From Aliirhizobium smilacinae (GTDB taxonomy: Bacteria; Pseudomonadota; Alphaproteobacteria; Rhizobiales; Rhizobiaceae), in the NCBI RefSeq assembly GCF_006335145.1, contig NZ_VDMN01000002.1:434001-498000 (forward strand): a stretch of DNA of 64,000 bases. Reading direction: 5' to 3'. Shown here one piece after another: positions 26,208 to 35,027 of this stretch (its first letter is position 1; each line of letters begins with the position of its first letter). The notes under the pieces were generated by a model. That model made no database searches and was not told the DNA's origin. It saw nothing but the letters and a program-made list of their open reading frames with translations. The position numbers and the translations under genes were made by a program.

Positions 26208-27770
26208 TCAGGCCTTATTCAGCCAGACGTTTTCGGCATAGTAGTAGCGGGACAGAGGCGCGATCGTCCAGTCTTCCGCACCCTTGCCGCTGGCGGTCAG
26301 GATGTCTTCGAAAATCGGCACGATATAGGGCGTCTCGTCCAGCTGCAGCTGCTGTGCCTTGGCGTAAAGCTCCTTGCGCTTGGCCGGATCGACCGTGGCG
26401 CGGGCATCGGCGATGAGCTTGTCGAAATCCTTGTTCTTCCAGGCCGTATCCTCGTAGGAGGCATTGGAGGTGAGCAGCAGGTTGAAGGTTGCGTCTTCGG
26501 TGGCCTGCATGCCCCAATAGCCCATGTAGAACTGACCCTTCATCCACACATTGGCGAGATAGGTGTCGTGCGGCATGGTTTCGACTTCGATGTCGAAGCC
26601 GGCGGGCAGCGCCATCTGCTTCAGCGCGATGGCCACCTGCGCACGGATTGCCGGGCGGTTGGAGGCGACGAGCTTGATCTTGATGCCGTCGGGATAACCG
26701 GCTTCCGCAAGCAGCTTCTTGGCGCCTGCCGGATCGTAGGCGATCTCAGGCGTTTCGATCGCATAGGGGAATTCCGGCGACACGAGGTTGTCGTAGGCCG
26801 GGCGGCCGAGACCTTCGAGCACGAGATCAACCAGCGTCGGACGATCGACCGACATGGCGAGCGCCTTGCGCACCCGCACGTCGTCGAAGGGTTTTTGGTC
26901 CTGGCGCATGGTGATGTTGACGAAACGGCCCGACGGAATGCGCTGCGCCGTGATGCCGGTCGCATCGGCGATGCGCTGGAAATCCGCCTGCTGGACGACC
27001 AGCATGACGTCGACCGCGCCGGACAGGAAGTTGGCGCTTTCGGCGGCAAGATCGGGGAACAGCATCATGTCGATGCCGTCGAGATAAGGCTTGCCCTTGA
27101 TGAAATAGTTCTCGTTCTTGACGAGGCGCACCATGCGGGCGCTGTCATAGGTTTCGAGCTTGAACGGGCCGGTGCCGTTGGCGGTCGTGTCCAGCTTTTC
27201 GCGCGGGCCGGACAGGGCGACCTTGGAGACGATGCGGGCATTGGCATGTGCCGTCGAGATCGGCAGGTCGGCAAACGGCGTCTTCAGCGTGAACTTGACG
27301 GTCGTTGCGTCAACGGCCTCGATCTTCTCGATCATGTTGAGGACGGAACGGGCGGCGGCCGGAATGTCGGGGTTGAGGATCGCCTGGTAAGTGGCGACGA
27401 CGTCATCGGCGGTGCACGGCGTGCCGTCGTGGAAGACGATGCCCTTGCGCAGGTAGAAGGTGAAGGTCTTGGCGTCTTCACTGCCTTCCCAGCGCTCGGC
27501 GAGATCGGCCATCGGCTTGTTGTCGGGACCCATGCGGGTCAGGCCCGAATAGAGCATGTCGACGACCGGATATTCGGCGGGGCCCGAGCAGTTCAGCACG
27601 TTCAGCGTTGCGATACGCGTCGAGTGGCTGATCTTCAGCGTGCCGCCGGCCTTCGGCGTGTCGGCAGCCAGTGCTTCGGACATGTCGATGCCGGGAATGA
27701 GTGCGGTTGCCGCAAGGCCGCCGGCGAGACCCATCATCACACTGCGGCGGGAAATCATGAAACTTGTCAT
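26208..27770 (-). CDS. ABC transporter substrate-binding protein, family 5 (peptide type), Tat-exported
   Basis: Receptor of 520 aa with a twin-arginine leader (S-R8-R9-S-V-M-M, then a hydrophobic stretch ending ALAAD). The family-5 signature is near residues 105-125 (LRKGIVFHDGTPCTADDV). Tat export suggests folding before translocation. It lies between the two M24-coding parts of the operon: one M24 gene 80 bases upstream and the permeases directly downstream. The ligand is likely a peptide-like or amidine-like compound handled by the M24 proteins. Confidence 0.88.
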   Translation of the reverse strand: MTSFMISRRSVMMGLAGGLAATALIPGIDMSEALAADTPKAGGTLKISHSTRIATLNVLNCSGPAEYPVVDMLYSGLTRMGPDNKPMADLAERWEGSEDAKTFTFYLRKGIVFHDGTPCTADDVVATYQAILNPDIPAAARSVLNMIEKIEAVDATTVKFTLKTPFADLPISTAHANARIVSKVALSGPREKLDTTANGTGPFKLETYDSARMVRLVKNENYFIKGKPYLDGIDMMLFPDLAAESANFLSGAVDVMLVVQQADFQRIADATGITAQRIPSGRFVNITMRQDQKPFDDVRVRKALAMSVDRPTLVDLVLEGLGRPAYDNLVSPEFPYAIETPEIAYDPAGAKKLLAEAGYPDGIKIKLVASNRPAIRAQVAIALKQMALPAGFDIEVETMPHDTYLANVWMKGQFYMGYWGMQATEDATFNLLLTSNASYEDTAWKNKDFDKLIADARATVDPAKRKELYAKAQQLQLDETPYIVPIFEDILTASGKGAEDWTIAPLSRYYYAENVWLNKA

Positions 27771-27849
27771 ATTGTGCCCTCTGATTTGTTTTTGACAGAA
27801 GCCGGGCGGCAGTATTTTTATGGTTGTCCCGGCTTTATTCCTTGGCCCG

Positions 27850-29028
27850 TCAGCTGATCACGGTCAGCTCGTCGGGCAATCCGGTCAGTACCTCCGGCGC
27901 CCCGTCGGTGACGAGCAGCGTGTGGCCCACGCCCATCGCAAGCCCGGTATCGGCATCGCCGTTCATCACATGATAGAACAGCGTCATGCCCGGCTGGCAG
28001 AGCGTCGGGTTGCCGGAATAGATCATCGGCGGCACGTCCATACTGGTCGGCGCGAATGTGCAGCCCACCGAATAACCGGTCGCGCCGTAACGGGCACGCT
28101 TATAGCCGCCCTTGTCTAGACCGTCGGCATAAACGTCGAAGATCTCGCCGAGCGTCGTGCCGGGACGTGCGATCTCCGTCATCCTGCGCAGCGTCTCCAT
28201 GCCGACATCGTACATCTTGCGATGCGCATCGGAGACTTTTCCGAACAGGATCGTCCATTCGGTCTTCACGTTGTAACGGCGATAGGCAACCGGATATTCG
28301 ACGAGGATCTGGTCCTGTTCTTCCAGCCGGCGCGGATCGGAAACACCGCGGCCATAGACTGCACGCGGGCCGGAATTGAACAGCGGCGCATTCGGCGGCA
28401 TGTCCGCGCCCTGGCCGAGGATCGAGGTGAGATACGTAGCCTTCAGGTCGCTGTCGAGAATGCCCGGACGGGCAGCTGCGATCACGGCATTCAGCGAGTC
28501 ATCCAGAATACGGGCCGCCTTGCGGGTATATTCGATTTCGGCCGGAGACTTGCAGACGCGCAGCCAGCGGATCAGGTGCCGGTCGTCTTCCAGTTCGCAC
28601 CAGTTGCCGATCGTCTGCTGCGTGCGATAGAGGTTCCAGCCTGTCAGGCCGTGGGTGTTCAGCTCGATTGCGATCTTTTTCCCGCCAAGACCCAGTTCTT
28701 CAAGAATGACCTTCAGATCTGCAGCCGGATTGGCGTCCTCGGCATCCCACCAGATGCGGATGTCCTCGATGATGCTCGTCTGTTTCGCCTGCACCAGATC
28801 CGGGCGGCGGGTCAGAAGTACCGGCTGGCGACCATCCGTCGGCACGACCAGGCACTGGTAATAGACGAAGCCACCGGTGTCGTAGCCGGTCAGCCAGTAC
28901 ATGCTTTCCTGGGCAAACACGAGCATGGCATCGACGCCGCGCGCCGCGAGTTCGGCCCGAAGCCGGTCCTGTCGCTGCAGATGCTCCTCCTTGGAAAAGG
29001 GGAGGTTCGGTTGCGGCATGGCACTCAC
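27850..29028 (-). CDS. M24 creatinase/prolidase-fold protein without canonical metal ligands (copy 2)
   Basis: Protein of 392 aa, colinear with the M24 protein at 21516 (shared YWLTGYDTGGF, DVPPMIYSGNP, GYSVGCTF). The metal ligands are lost in the same way: DQILVEYPVAYRRYN for the Asp motif, Y for the GHGIG His, and FYHVMNGD and GVGHT for the two Glu motifs. The Glu-x-T triplet (VKTEWTIL) is kept. A GTG start at 29028 is supported by AAAGGA seven bases upstream. The next ATG is 29019. It is probably the first gene of an eight-gene - strand operon running to 19700. It is divergent from a GntR regulator with a TGGTATACCA site between them. Confidence 0.8.
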   Translation of the reverse strand: MSAMPQPNLPFSKEEHLQRQDRLRAELAARGVDAMLVFAQESMYWLTGYDTGGFVYYQCLVVPTDGRQPVLLTRRPDLVQAKQTSIIEDIRIWWDAEDANPAADLKVILEELGLGGKKIAIELNTHGLTGWNLYRTQQTIGNWCELEDDRHLIRWLRVCKSPAEIEYTRKAARILDDSLNAVIAAARPGILDSDLKATYLTSILGQGADMPPNAPLFNSGPRAVYGRGVSDPRRLEEQDQILVEYPVAYRRYNVKTEWTILFGKVSDAHRKMYDVGMETLRRMTEIARPGTTLGEIFDVYADGLDKGGYKRARYGATGYSVGCTFAPTSMDVPPMIYSGNPTLCQPGMTLFYHVMNGDADTGLAMGVGHTLLVTDGAPEVLTGLPDELTVIS

Positions 29029-29083
29029 GAATGTGTCCTTTCGGCAAGATCGTCAAAGCTCGTTGTTGCTTCACCCTACGGTT

Positions 29084-29093
29084 TGGTATACCA
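29084..29093. promoter_or_regulatory. Candidate GntR operator, site 1
   Basis: TGGTATACCA is a perfect 10-bp palindrome, preceded by T, in the 220-base divergent region between the M24 gene and the GntR gene. The same core occurs at 34986 between pxpA and the amidotransferase gene. FCD-type GntR regulators commonly bind TGGTnnACCA-like sites. Confidence 0.6.
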
Positions 29094-29248
29094 CTCGTCA
29101 ACCAGCGGAATACAAAAATTGCGAGACAAGCGAAATCGATTGCGGAAGATAGACACCCATTGGGCGTAGAATCTGGTGACAACTGCCAAAGCGTGTGGCA
29201 CCAGACAGATATTTGACGCGGTCTCCGCAAGGGAGGGACTGGATATTT

Positions 29249-29908
29249 ATGCTGATTGAAACCGATAAGCGGCTGGCGCTGCAGGCCTACGAACAGATAT
29301 TGAACCTGATCCTTACCGGAGTTGCGCAGCCGGGCACGATGGTGACCGAACGCCGTCTGGCGGAAATCCTCAACATGTCGCGCACGCCGATTCGCGATGC
29401 GCTGCTGATGCTCGAAAGCGAAGGCCTGCTGATCCGTCAGGGCAGCCGTGGCCTGCAGGTCAAGCAGATGCGCGTCGAAGATTATATGGATGCGCTGCAG
29501 ATCCGCCAGCTTCTGGAACCCGAAGCCGCCCGTCTTGCCGCCGGTCGCATGTCTGCCGCCGCTCTCGACGAACTCGAAGCAGACCTGAAAACTCTGCTCG
29601 GAAAACCGGAAGACGGCGAAGGCAAGCCGGATCGCGGCTCCGTCCGCGATGTCGACGACCGGCTTCACGGCGGCATCGGCGATTGCGCCGGCAATCCGCA
29701 ACTGGCGCAGATCATCCGCACGCTGCGTCGCCAGACCCAGATTTTCGACCTGAGAAGCATGCCGGAACGGTTCGAGGCGACCTGCCGCGAACATCTGGAT
29801 ATCGTCGGCGCACTGCGTGAGGGCCGCGGCGATGACGCTGCTAAGCTGATGCGCCAGCATCTCGATCACGTCAAAGACAGCATTATCGGGAGACTGACCC
29901 GCACATGA
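29249..29908 (+). CDS. GntR family (FadR/FCD subfamily) transcriptional regulator
   Basis: Regulator of 219 aa. The winged helix at residues 10-75 contains the GntR signature (VTERRLAEILNMSRTPIRDALLMLESEGLL). It is followed by an all-helical FCD ligand domain with the D-x3-H (DDRLHGGI) and C-terminal H-x3-H pattern (MRQHLDHV) that usually bind a metal and a carboxylic acid. The start at 29249 has GGGAGGG upstream. It overlaps the next gene (ATGA) and heads the M20-hydroxyacid dehydrogenase-pxpBC unit. Confidence 0.88.
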   Translation: MLIETDKRLALQAYEQILNLILTGVAQPGTMVTERRLAEILNMSRTPIRDALLMLESEGLLIRQGSRGLQVKQMRVEDYMDALQIRQLLEPEAARLAAGRMSAAALDELEADLKTLLGKPEDGEGKPDRGSVRDVDDRLHGGIGDCAGNPQLAQIIRTLRRQTQIFDLRSMPERFEATCREHLDIVGALREGRGDDAAKLMRQHLDHVKDSIIGRLTRT

Positions 29909-31218
29909 CAGTATTGGCAAAAGGCGTGCAGGCTGCAGAGCCCGTGCTCAGCAATTCTGCCCCGGTCGATATCGCGCTTGCCGAACGGCTGTTCGACGAG
30001 CTGAGACGCCGGACCGGCACCAATCGCGGCATCACCCGCACCTCCTACGGTCTCGGCGAGCAGATTGCCCATGACATGGTGCGCCGCGAGGCACGCAAGT
30101 TAGGCCTCGAAGTCAAGACCGATCCCGGCTGCAATCTCTACATGACGATGAAGGGCCGCGACGAAGGTCCGGGCATCTTCATCGGCTCGCATCTCGATTC
30201 CGTGCCGATGGGCGGCAATTTCGATGGCGCCGCCGGCGTACTGCTCGGCCTGTCGGTCATCTCCGGTTATGTCCGCGCCGGCATCCGTCCCCCGCGCGAT
30301 ATAACCGTCATGGCGATCCGCGCCGAGGAAAGCACCTGGTTCGGCGCGTCCTATATCGGCAGCCGCGCCGCACTCGGACGTCTCACAGGAAGCGAACTCG
30401 ACAAGGTCAAGCGTTCCTCCGACCAGATCTCGCTTGGCGCCGCCATCGATGCCGCCGGCGGCGACACGGAATTCCTTCGCTCGGGCAAATCCTGGCTCGA
30501 CCCGAAAAATATCGCCATGTTCATCGAGGCGCATATTGAGCAGGGTCCGGTTCTGGTCGAAAAGCAGATCCCGATCGGCATCGTCACCGGCATTCGCGGT
30601 TCCTTCCGTTATCGCGAAGCCAAATGCATCGGCGTTTATGCCCATTCGGGCGCCACGCCGCGCGAATATCGCAGCGATGCCGTACGGGCAGCCTCGGCTC
30701 TGGTCGTCGAACTCGACAAGGCCTGGGATGAGCTGCAGGCAGAGGGCGCAGATCTCGTCGTCACTTTCGGCCAGTTTTCGACCGACGCTTCGGAAGCAGC
30801 ATTCAGCAAGATCGCCGGCAAGCTCTCATTCGCGCTCGATGTCCGCAGCCAAGAACCGGAAACGCTTTCAAAGATGCAAGCCATCGTCTCCGATGCCGTC
30901 ACCCGCATCGAGGCGGAACATCGCGTCAAATTCGAACTCGGCCGTTTGACCGACAGCAAAGCGGCGAAGATGGACGACGCTATTGTCGCCTCGCTCGCCG
31001 GATTGGCAAAGGAGCACGGTATCGAGGCTCAGACCATGGCCTGCGGTGCGGGCCATGATGCGGCTGTGTTTGCCGATGCCGGCGTGCCGACCGGCATGGT
31101 CTTCATCCGCAATGCCAATGGCAGCCACAATCCAGACGAGCAGATGGAGATTGCCGATTTCGCCGAGGCAGCGAGGCTTGTTTCCGCGCTCTGCCTCGAC
31201 CCGCCACTGAAAGCCTGA
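29905..31218 (+). CDS. M20 family Zn-dependent amidohydrolase (hydantoinase/carbamoylase, HyuC-AmaB-like)
   Basis: Enzyme of 437 aa of the N-carbamoyl-L-amino-acid hydrolase / ureidoglycolate-type M20 family. The dimetal ligands are visible: H in GSHLDSVPMGG, D in GGNFDG, the tandem Glu in RAEEST, H in EAHIEQGP, and the late H in SHNPDEQ. The catalytic GAGHDAAV motif is present. It removes carbamoyl, formyl or related groups from ring-opened amino acid derivatives. It starts within the GntR stop codon. Together with the oxoprolinase subunits it points to turnover of cyclic amide or ureido compounds. Confidence 0.88.
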   Translation: MTVLAKGVQAAEPVLSNSAPVDIALAERLFDELRRRTGTNRGITRTSYGLGEQIAHDMVRREARKLGLEVKTDPGCNLYMTMKGRDEGPGIFIGSHLDSVPMGGNFDGAAGVLLGLSVISGYVRAGIRPPRDITVMAIRAEESTWFGASYIGSRAALGRLTGSELDKVKRSSDQISLGAAIDAAGGDTEFLRSGKSWLDPKNIAMFIEAHIEQGPVLVEKQIPIGIVTGIRGSFRYREAKCIGVYAHSGATPREYRSDAVRAASALVVELDKAWDELQAEGADLVVTFGQFSTDASEAAFSKIAGKLSFALDVRSQEPETLSKMQAIVSDAVTRIEAEHRVKFELGRLTDSKAAKMDDAIVASLAGLAKEHGIEAQTMACGAGHDAAVFADAGVPTGMVFIRNANGSHNPDEQMEIADFAEAARLVSALCLDPPLKA

Positions 31219-31220
31219 TC

Positions 31221-32174
31221 ATGTCCGATATTCGTTGTGACTGCCTCATCGTCCAGCCGATTGCCAAAAGCGCCATCCGCATGCTGGAGGAGACCGGGCT
31301 CGTCGTCCACACTTCGGCATCCACCGCCTTTGCCGATCTCGAACCCTATCTTGCCGTCGCAACCGCGGTCATCACCCGCAATCACGGCCTGTCCGCCCGC
31401 GAAATCGAGGCGGCCCCCAATCTTAAGGTCGTCGGCGTTCACGGCACCGGAACCGACAAGGTGCACAAGCCGTCGCTTGCCGCGCGCGGCATCCCGCTGC
31501 ACAACACGCCGGGCGCCAATGCCCAGTCGGTTGCCGAACTGGTGATAGGCCTGGCGCTTGCCTGCTCGCGTTCGCTGATCGCCGCCGACAACGCCTCGCG
31601 CACCGGCGACACGCTCTTCCGCCAGCATCACCGCACCTTCGAACTCTCCGGCCGCCGCCTCGGCCTGTTCGGCTACGGCCATATCGCAAAGCTCGTTGCG
31701 CGTTTAGGCCAGGCTTTCGGCATGGAAGTCGCCACCGTGTCGCGCTTCACACCTGCCGAAGAACTTCAGCAGCAGGGCATCACGCTCCTGCCGGACCTCG
31801 ACAGCCTCTGCGAATGGTCGGACATCGTCTCGCTACACGGCATCCCTGAGGTGGAACCGCTTTTCGATGCTCGCCGCCTGTCGCTGATCGGCAAAAACGG
31901 CATCCTGATCAACACCGCCCGCGGCGCGCTGATCGATGAAGATGCGCTCGCCATCGCGCTGAAGAACGGGATCATTGCCGGTGCCGGGCTCGACGTGCTG
32001 GTGACCGAGCCGATTATTTCCGGTCATCCCCTACTCGACTGCCCGAACCTCGTGTTAACTCCCCATATCGGCGGTTCGACGGACGAAGCGCTGGAAAAGA
32101 CAGGTTTCCAGGTCGCCAGCAAGGTGCTGGCCGAACTGGCGGCGATCGATCGGGTTCCGGCCACCGGCACCTGA
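31221..32174 (+). CDS. D-isomer-specific 2-hydroxyacid dehydrogenase
   Basis: Protein of 317 aa with an NAD-binding motif GLFGYGHIAKLVA (about residue 150), where the usual last glycine of GxGxxG is alanine. The catalytic residues are all present: Arg in INTARGALID, Glu in VTEP and His in TPHIGGST. It reduces 2-keto acids to D-2-hydroxyacids or the reverse. It starts two bases after the amidohydrolase stop. It probably deals with the keto or hydroxy acid released from the degraded substrate. Confidence 0.85.
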   Translation: MSDIRCDCLIVQPIAKSAIRMLEETGLVVHTSASTAFADLEPYLAVATAVITRNHGLSAREIEAAPNLKVVGVHGTGTDKVHKPSLAARGIPLHNTPGANAQSVAELVIGLALACSRSLIAADNASRTGDTLFRQHHRTFELSGRRLGLFGYGHIAKLVARLGQAFGMEVATVSRFTPAEELQQQGITLLPDLDSLCEWSDIVSLHGIPEVEPLFDARRLSLIGKNGILINTARGALIDEDALAIALKNGIIAGAGLDVLVTEPIISGHPLLDCPNLVLTPHIGGSTDEALEKTGFQVASKVLAELAAIDRVPATGT

Positions 32175-32197
32175 TCGCCACATGGTAGATTGAAGAC

Positions 32198-32971
32198 ATG
32201 CCCGTCACGCCCCGCCCCGGCCCCAGATCAGGCCCAGAAACGATCAACGAGATTTCCTATCCGCGCATCCTTCGCTGCGGCGATCGCGCCATCGGCATCG
32301 AGTTTTCCGATACGGTCAGCGAGGCCGCCAATCTCAAGGTCCTGTCGCTCGATGCGTCGCTTGCCGCCGAGCCGATCGACGGCATTCTGGAGACGATCCC
32401 GACCTATCGCTCGCTGACCGTGATCTACGACCCGAAGACCGTGCGTGGTGCTTCTCTCGGCGAGCAGCTGCTGCAACGCGCGGCACAAGACGCTGCCGCA
32501 CCGGACACCGGCCGCCTGCTCGAATTCCCGGTGTTTTACGGCGGTGAACATCAGGCCGATTTCGATGAAATCGCCGAGCTGAAGAACACCACCGCAGCCG
32601 ATGTGATCGCCCTGCATTCCTCGGCCGAATACCGGGTCTACATGATCGGCTTCGCACCGGGTTTCGCCTACCTCGGCGGCTTGCCGGAAATTCTGCACAC
32701 CCCACGGCTTGCCGTGCCGCGCCAGCGGATCGAGGCCGGTGCGATCGGCATCGGCGGCCGCCAGTCGAGCATCAATTCCGTGCCCGGCCCCAGCGGCTGG
32801 CGTTTTATCGGCCGCACCCCGTTCAAGCTCTTCGATCCCGCCCGCACCGAAGCTTTCCTGCTGAAAGCCGGCGACCGGATCACCTTCCGCAGCATCGACA
32901 TCGATGAAGCACGTGAGCTGGATGAAAAAGTCGCAGCCGGTACCGCGGAACTGAAGGAGATCGCCCGATGA
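32198..32971 (+). CDS. pxpB: 5-oxoprolinase subunit PxpB (allophanate hydrolase subunit 1 family)
   Basis: Protein of 257 aa with the family hallmarks MIGFAPGFAYLGGLPE, the PR-x-A-V-P-R-QRIEAGAIGIGG segment and GWRFIGRTP. With PxpA and PxpC it forms the ATP-dependent bacterial 5-oxoprolinase that opens pyroglutamate to glutamate. It overlaps pxpC by 4 bases. PxpBC-like pairs are also used in other carboxyl-transfer or lactam-opening enzymes, so the substrate could be a pyroglutamate analogue. The N-terminus has about 20 extra proline-rich residues. Confidence 0.88.
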   Translation: MPVTPRPGPRSGPETINEISYPRILRCGDRAIGIEFSDTVSEAANLKVLSLDASLAAEPIDGILETIPTYRSLTVIYDPKTVRGASLGEQLLQRAAQDAAAPDTGRLLEFPVFYGGEHQADFDEIAELKNTTAADVIALHSSAEYRVYMIGFAPGFAYLGGLPEILHTPRLAVPRQRIEAGAIGIGGRQSSINSVPGPSGWRFIGRTPFKLFDPARTEAFLLKAGDRITFRSIDIDEARELDEKVAAGTAELKEIAR

Positions 32972-33912
32972 AAGCTCTCCTTTCCATTCATCGTTCCGGC
33001 CCCCTGATGTCGGTTCAGGACGGCGGCCGTTACGGTTTTCGCGCCCGCGGTGTCTCCACCTCAGGGGCAATGGACCGTGACGCCCACGCCATCGCCAACG
33101 CTCTGGTCAGCAACGAGCCGGGCGCGGCCGCCATCGAATTCGCCCTGATCGGCGGCGCGTTTACGGCAGACCGCGACGTGCTTGTCGCTGTCACCGGTGG
33201 ACGCTGCGCGATTGATATCGCCGGCAAGGCGGTTGCGACCTGGGAGAGCCATCTTCTCAAGGCAGGCGAAACGCTGACGATCGGCGCTCTGCGCGGCGCC
33301 GTCTGGGGTTATCTCGCCATCTCCGGCGGCATCACCATTCCAGAAGTGCTCGGCAGCCGCTCGACCCATTTGAGAACCGCGGTCGGTGGCTTGGATGGCA
33401 GGGTAATTGCCTCAGGCGATATATTGCCCCTCGGCGAGACCGGAAAACTCAAGTCCCGCATGCTGGGCACGCCTTATCTGCGCGGAAACGCGCCTATCGC
33501 GGTCATTCCCGGCCCGCAGGACGACTATTTCGACGAGAGCGCCTGGAAAACATTCCTGCGCCAGCCCTACCGAACCACCACATCGCGCGACCGGATGGCG
33601 ATGGTGCTCGACGGTCCTGCCCTCAGCGCATTGAAGGGTCACGATATCGTCTCGGATGCCACCGTCGTCGGCTCCATCCAGGTGCCGGGTTCGGGCAAGC
33701 CCATCGTGCTCACCGCCGATGGCCAGACGACCGGCGGTTACCCGAAGATCGCCACCATCGTGTCATTCGATCTCGCGCGCCTGGCACAACTGCCGGCGGG
33801 TCAGGATTTCATGTTCCGGGCAATCTCCGCCGATATGGCCGAAGAACAGGCAATCCATGCACAGGATCGCCTCTCGGCCGTGATCGGCGGCCTCAAGAAG
33901 AAAAAGGGCTGA
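32968..33912 (+). CDS. pxpC: 5-oxoprolinase subunit PxpC (biotin-dependent carboxyltransferase / allophanate hydrolase subunit 2 family)
   Basis: Protein of 314 aa. It opens with LSVQDGGRYGFRARGV-like residues (SVQDGGRYGFRARGVSTSG) and contains VIPGPQDDYF near residue 180 and TADGQTTGGYPKIATI near residue 250, all typical of PxpC. It is coupled to pxpB by an ATGA overlap and is the last gene of this + strand unit. It converges on the inverted pxpA with a palindromic repeat between them. Confidence 0.88.
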   Translation: MKALLSIHRSGPLMSVQDGGRYGFRARGVSTSGAMDRDAHAIANALVSNEPGAAAIEFALIGGAFTADRDVLVAVTGGRCAIDIAGKAVATWESHLLKAGETLTIGALRGAVWGYLAISGGITIPEVLGSRSTHLRTAVGGLDGRVIASGDILPLGETGKLKSRMLGTPYLRGNAPIAVIPGPQDDYFDESAWKTFLRQPYRTTTSRDRMAMVLDGPALSALKGHDIVSDATVVGSIQVPGSGKPIVLTADGQTTGGYPKIATIVSFDLARLAQLPAGQDFMFRAISADMAEEQAIHAQDRLSAVIGGLKKKKG

Positions 33913-33955
33913 CCACCCTCGGAAGCTTGGGAACGAACAACCCACCAAACGACGC

Positions 33956-34059
33956 CGTCATGCTCGGGCTTGTCCCGAGGATCTAACCACGGTGCCAAAG
34001 CAGTAGTGTTGCGGTCGTTGATACGGCAGCAGATGCTCGGGACAAGCCCGAGCATGACG
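33956..34059. repeat. Palindromic intergenic repeat with 24-bp perfect arms
   Basis: The arm at 33956-33979 is the exact reverse complement of 34036-34059, and each arm holds CTCGGG-cttgt-CCCGAG. It lies between the convergent ends of pxpC and pxpA. This type of element is widespread in rhizobial intergenic DNA (my recollection). It could end transcription in both directions. Confidence 0.8.
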
Positions 34060-34140
34060 AAGGAGAGGTTTCGGCCCTTATCAGCAGCCTTGAGAAAGGG
34101 GCAGCCCGCCCTTCACTGCCCTCTTCAATCAACCAAACCG

Positions 34141-34899
34141 CTACATCGAAGACCCAATCACCCATCCGGCCTTTTCCAGCGCCGCGCGCAACTGCCTTGC
34201 CATCGTCACGGCACCGGGCGTATCGCCATGCACGCAGACCGACCCGATCGGCACTTCCAGCCGCTTGCCGGATGTCGATGTCAGGCATCCTTCCGAAACC
34301 ATCTCGATCACCCTTTTCACCAGAAGCTCGGGATCGTGGATCACCGACCCCGGTTCGGAACGTGGCGAGAGGTTGAATGTGTCCGCATAGGTGCGGTCGG
34401 CATAGATCTCGTTGATCGGCGTCAGCCCGAGTTTTTCTGCAGCCCGCGCCGTTGCCGTTCCCGGCATTACCATGAAGGCAAGTTTCGGATCGACGGCCTT
34501 GATGGCCCGGCCGACCGCAAGCGCCATATCATCGTCATCGGCACAGACATTGCCGAGCGCGCCATGGGTCTTCACATGCGTCATTGGATGGCTTTCCAGC
34601 GCCGCGACCGCAGCCAGTGCGCCGACCTGATAGGCAACCAGCGTTTCGATCTCGGAAATACTCAACCCCGGCAAACGCCGACGGCCGAAACCAATCAGGT
34701 CCATATAGCCGGGATGCGCGCCGAAGGCGACGCCGCGTTCCTTCGCCAGCCGCACCGTGGCGCGCATGATGTCTGGATCGCCGGCATGGAAACCGCAGGC
34801 GATATTAGCGGTGCTGACGATATCGAGCATCGCCGCGTCATCGCCCATCGTCCAGGGACCGTAGCCCTCGCCAAGGTCGGAGTTGAGATCGATACGCAT
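34141..34899 (-). CDS. pxpA: 5-oxoprolinase subunit PxpA (LamB/YcsF family)
   Basis: Protein of 252 aa. It begins with RIDLNSDLGEGYGPW and includes NIACGFHAGDPDIM and GAHPGYMDLIGFGRR, the defining segments of the YcsF/PxpA family. It supplies the active site for 5-oxoproline hydrolysis together with PxpB and PxpC. It is normally in one operon with them. Here it is inverted, converging on pxpC and divergent from an amidotransferase gene. The GntR-like palindrome at 34977 lies in its upstream region, which would keep it under the same control. Confidence 0.9.
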   Translation of the reverse strand: MRIDLNSDLGEGYGPWTMGDDAAMLDIVSTANIACGFHAGDPDIMRATVRLAKERGVAFGAHPGYMDLIGFGRRRLPGLSISEIETLVAYQVGALAAVAALESHPMTHVKTHGALGNVCADDDDMALAVGRAIKAVDPKLAFMVMPGTATARAAEKLGLTPINEIYADRTYADTFNLSPRSEPGSVIHDPELLVKRVIEMVSEGCLTSTSGKRLEVPIGSVCVHGDTPGAVTMARQLRAALEKAGWVIGSSM

Positions 34900-34976
34900 T
34901 GCTTCCCCTTTTTGTACCTCTTGTCAGATGCATAGCAAAGCAGCCGCAAAATGCCACGGTTTCCCGATTGCACCAT

Positions 34977-35004
34977 GAAGACCATTGGTATACCACTGGT
35001 CTTC
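34977..35004. promoter_or_regulatory. Candidate GntR operator, site 2 (extended palindrome)
   Basis: The core TGGTATACCA (34986-34995) is flanked by perfect outer arms GAAGACCA (34977-34984) and TGGTCTTC (34997-35004), so 26 of 28 positions are symmetric. It lies between the divergent starts of pxpA (34899) and the amidotransferase (35028). The core is identical to site 1 at 29084 beside the GntR gene. Confidence 0.65.
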
Positions 35005-35027
35005 TGATTTTAAAAACGAGGAATGAC

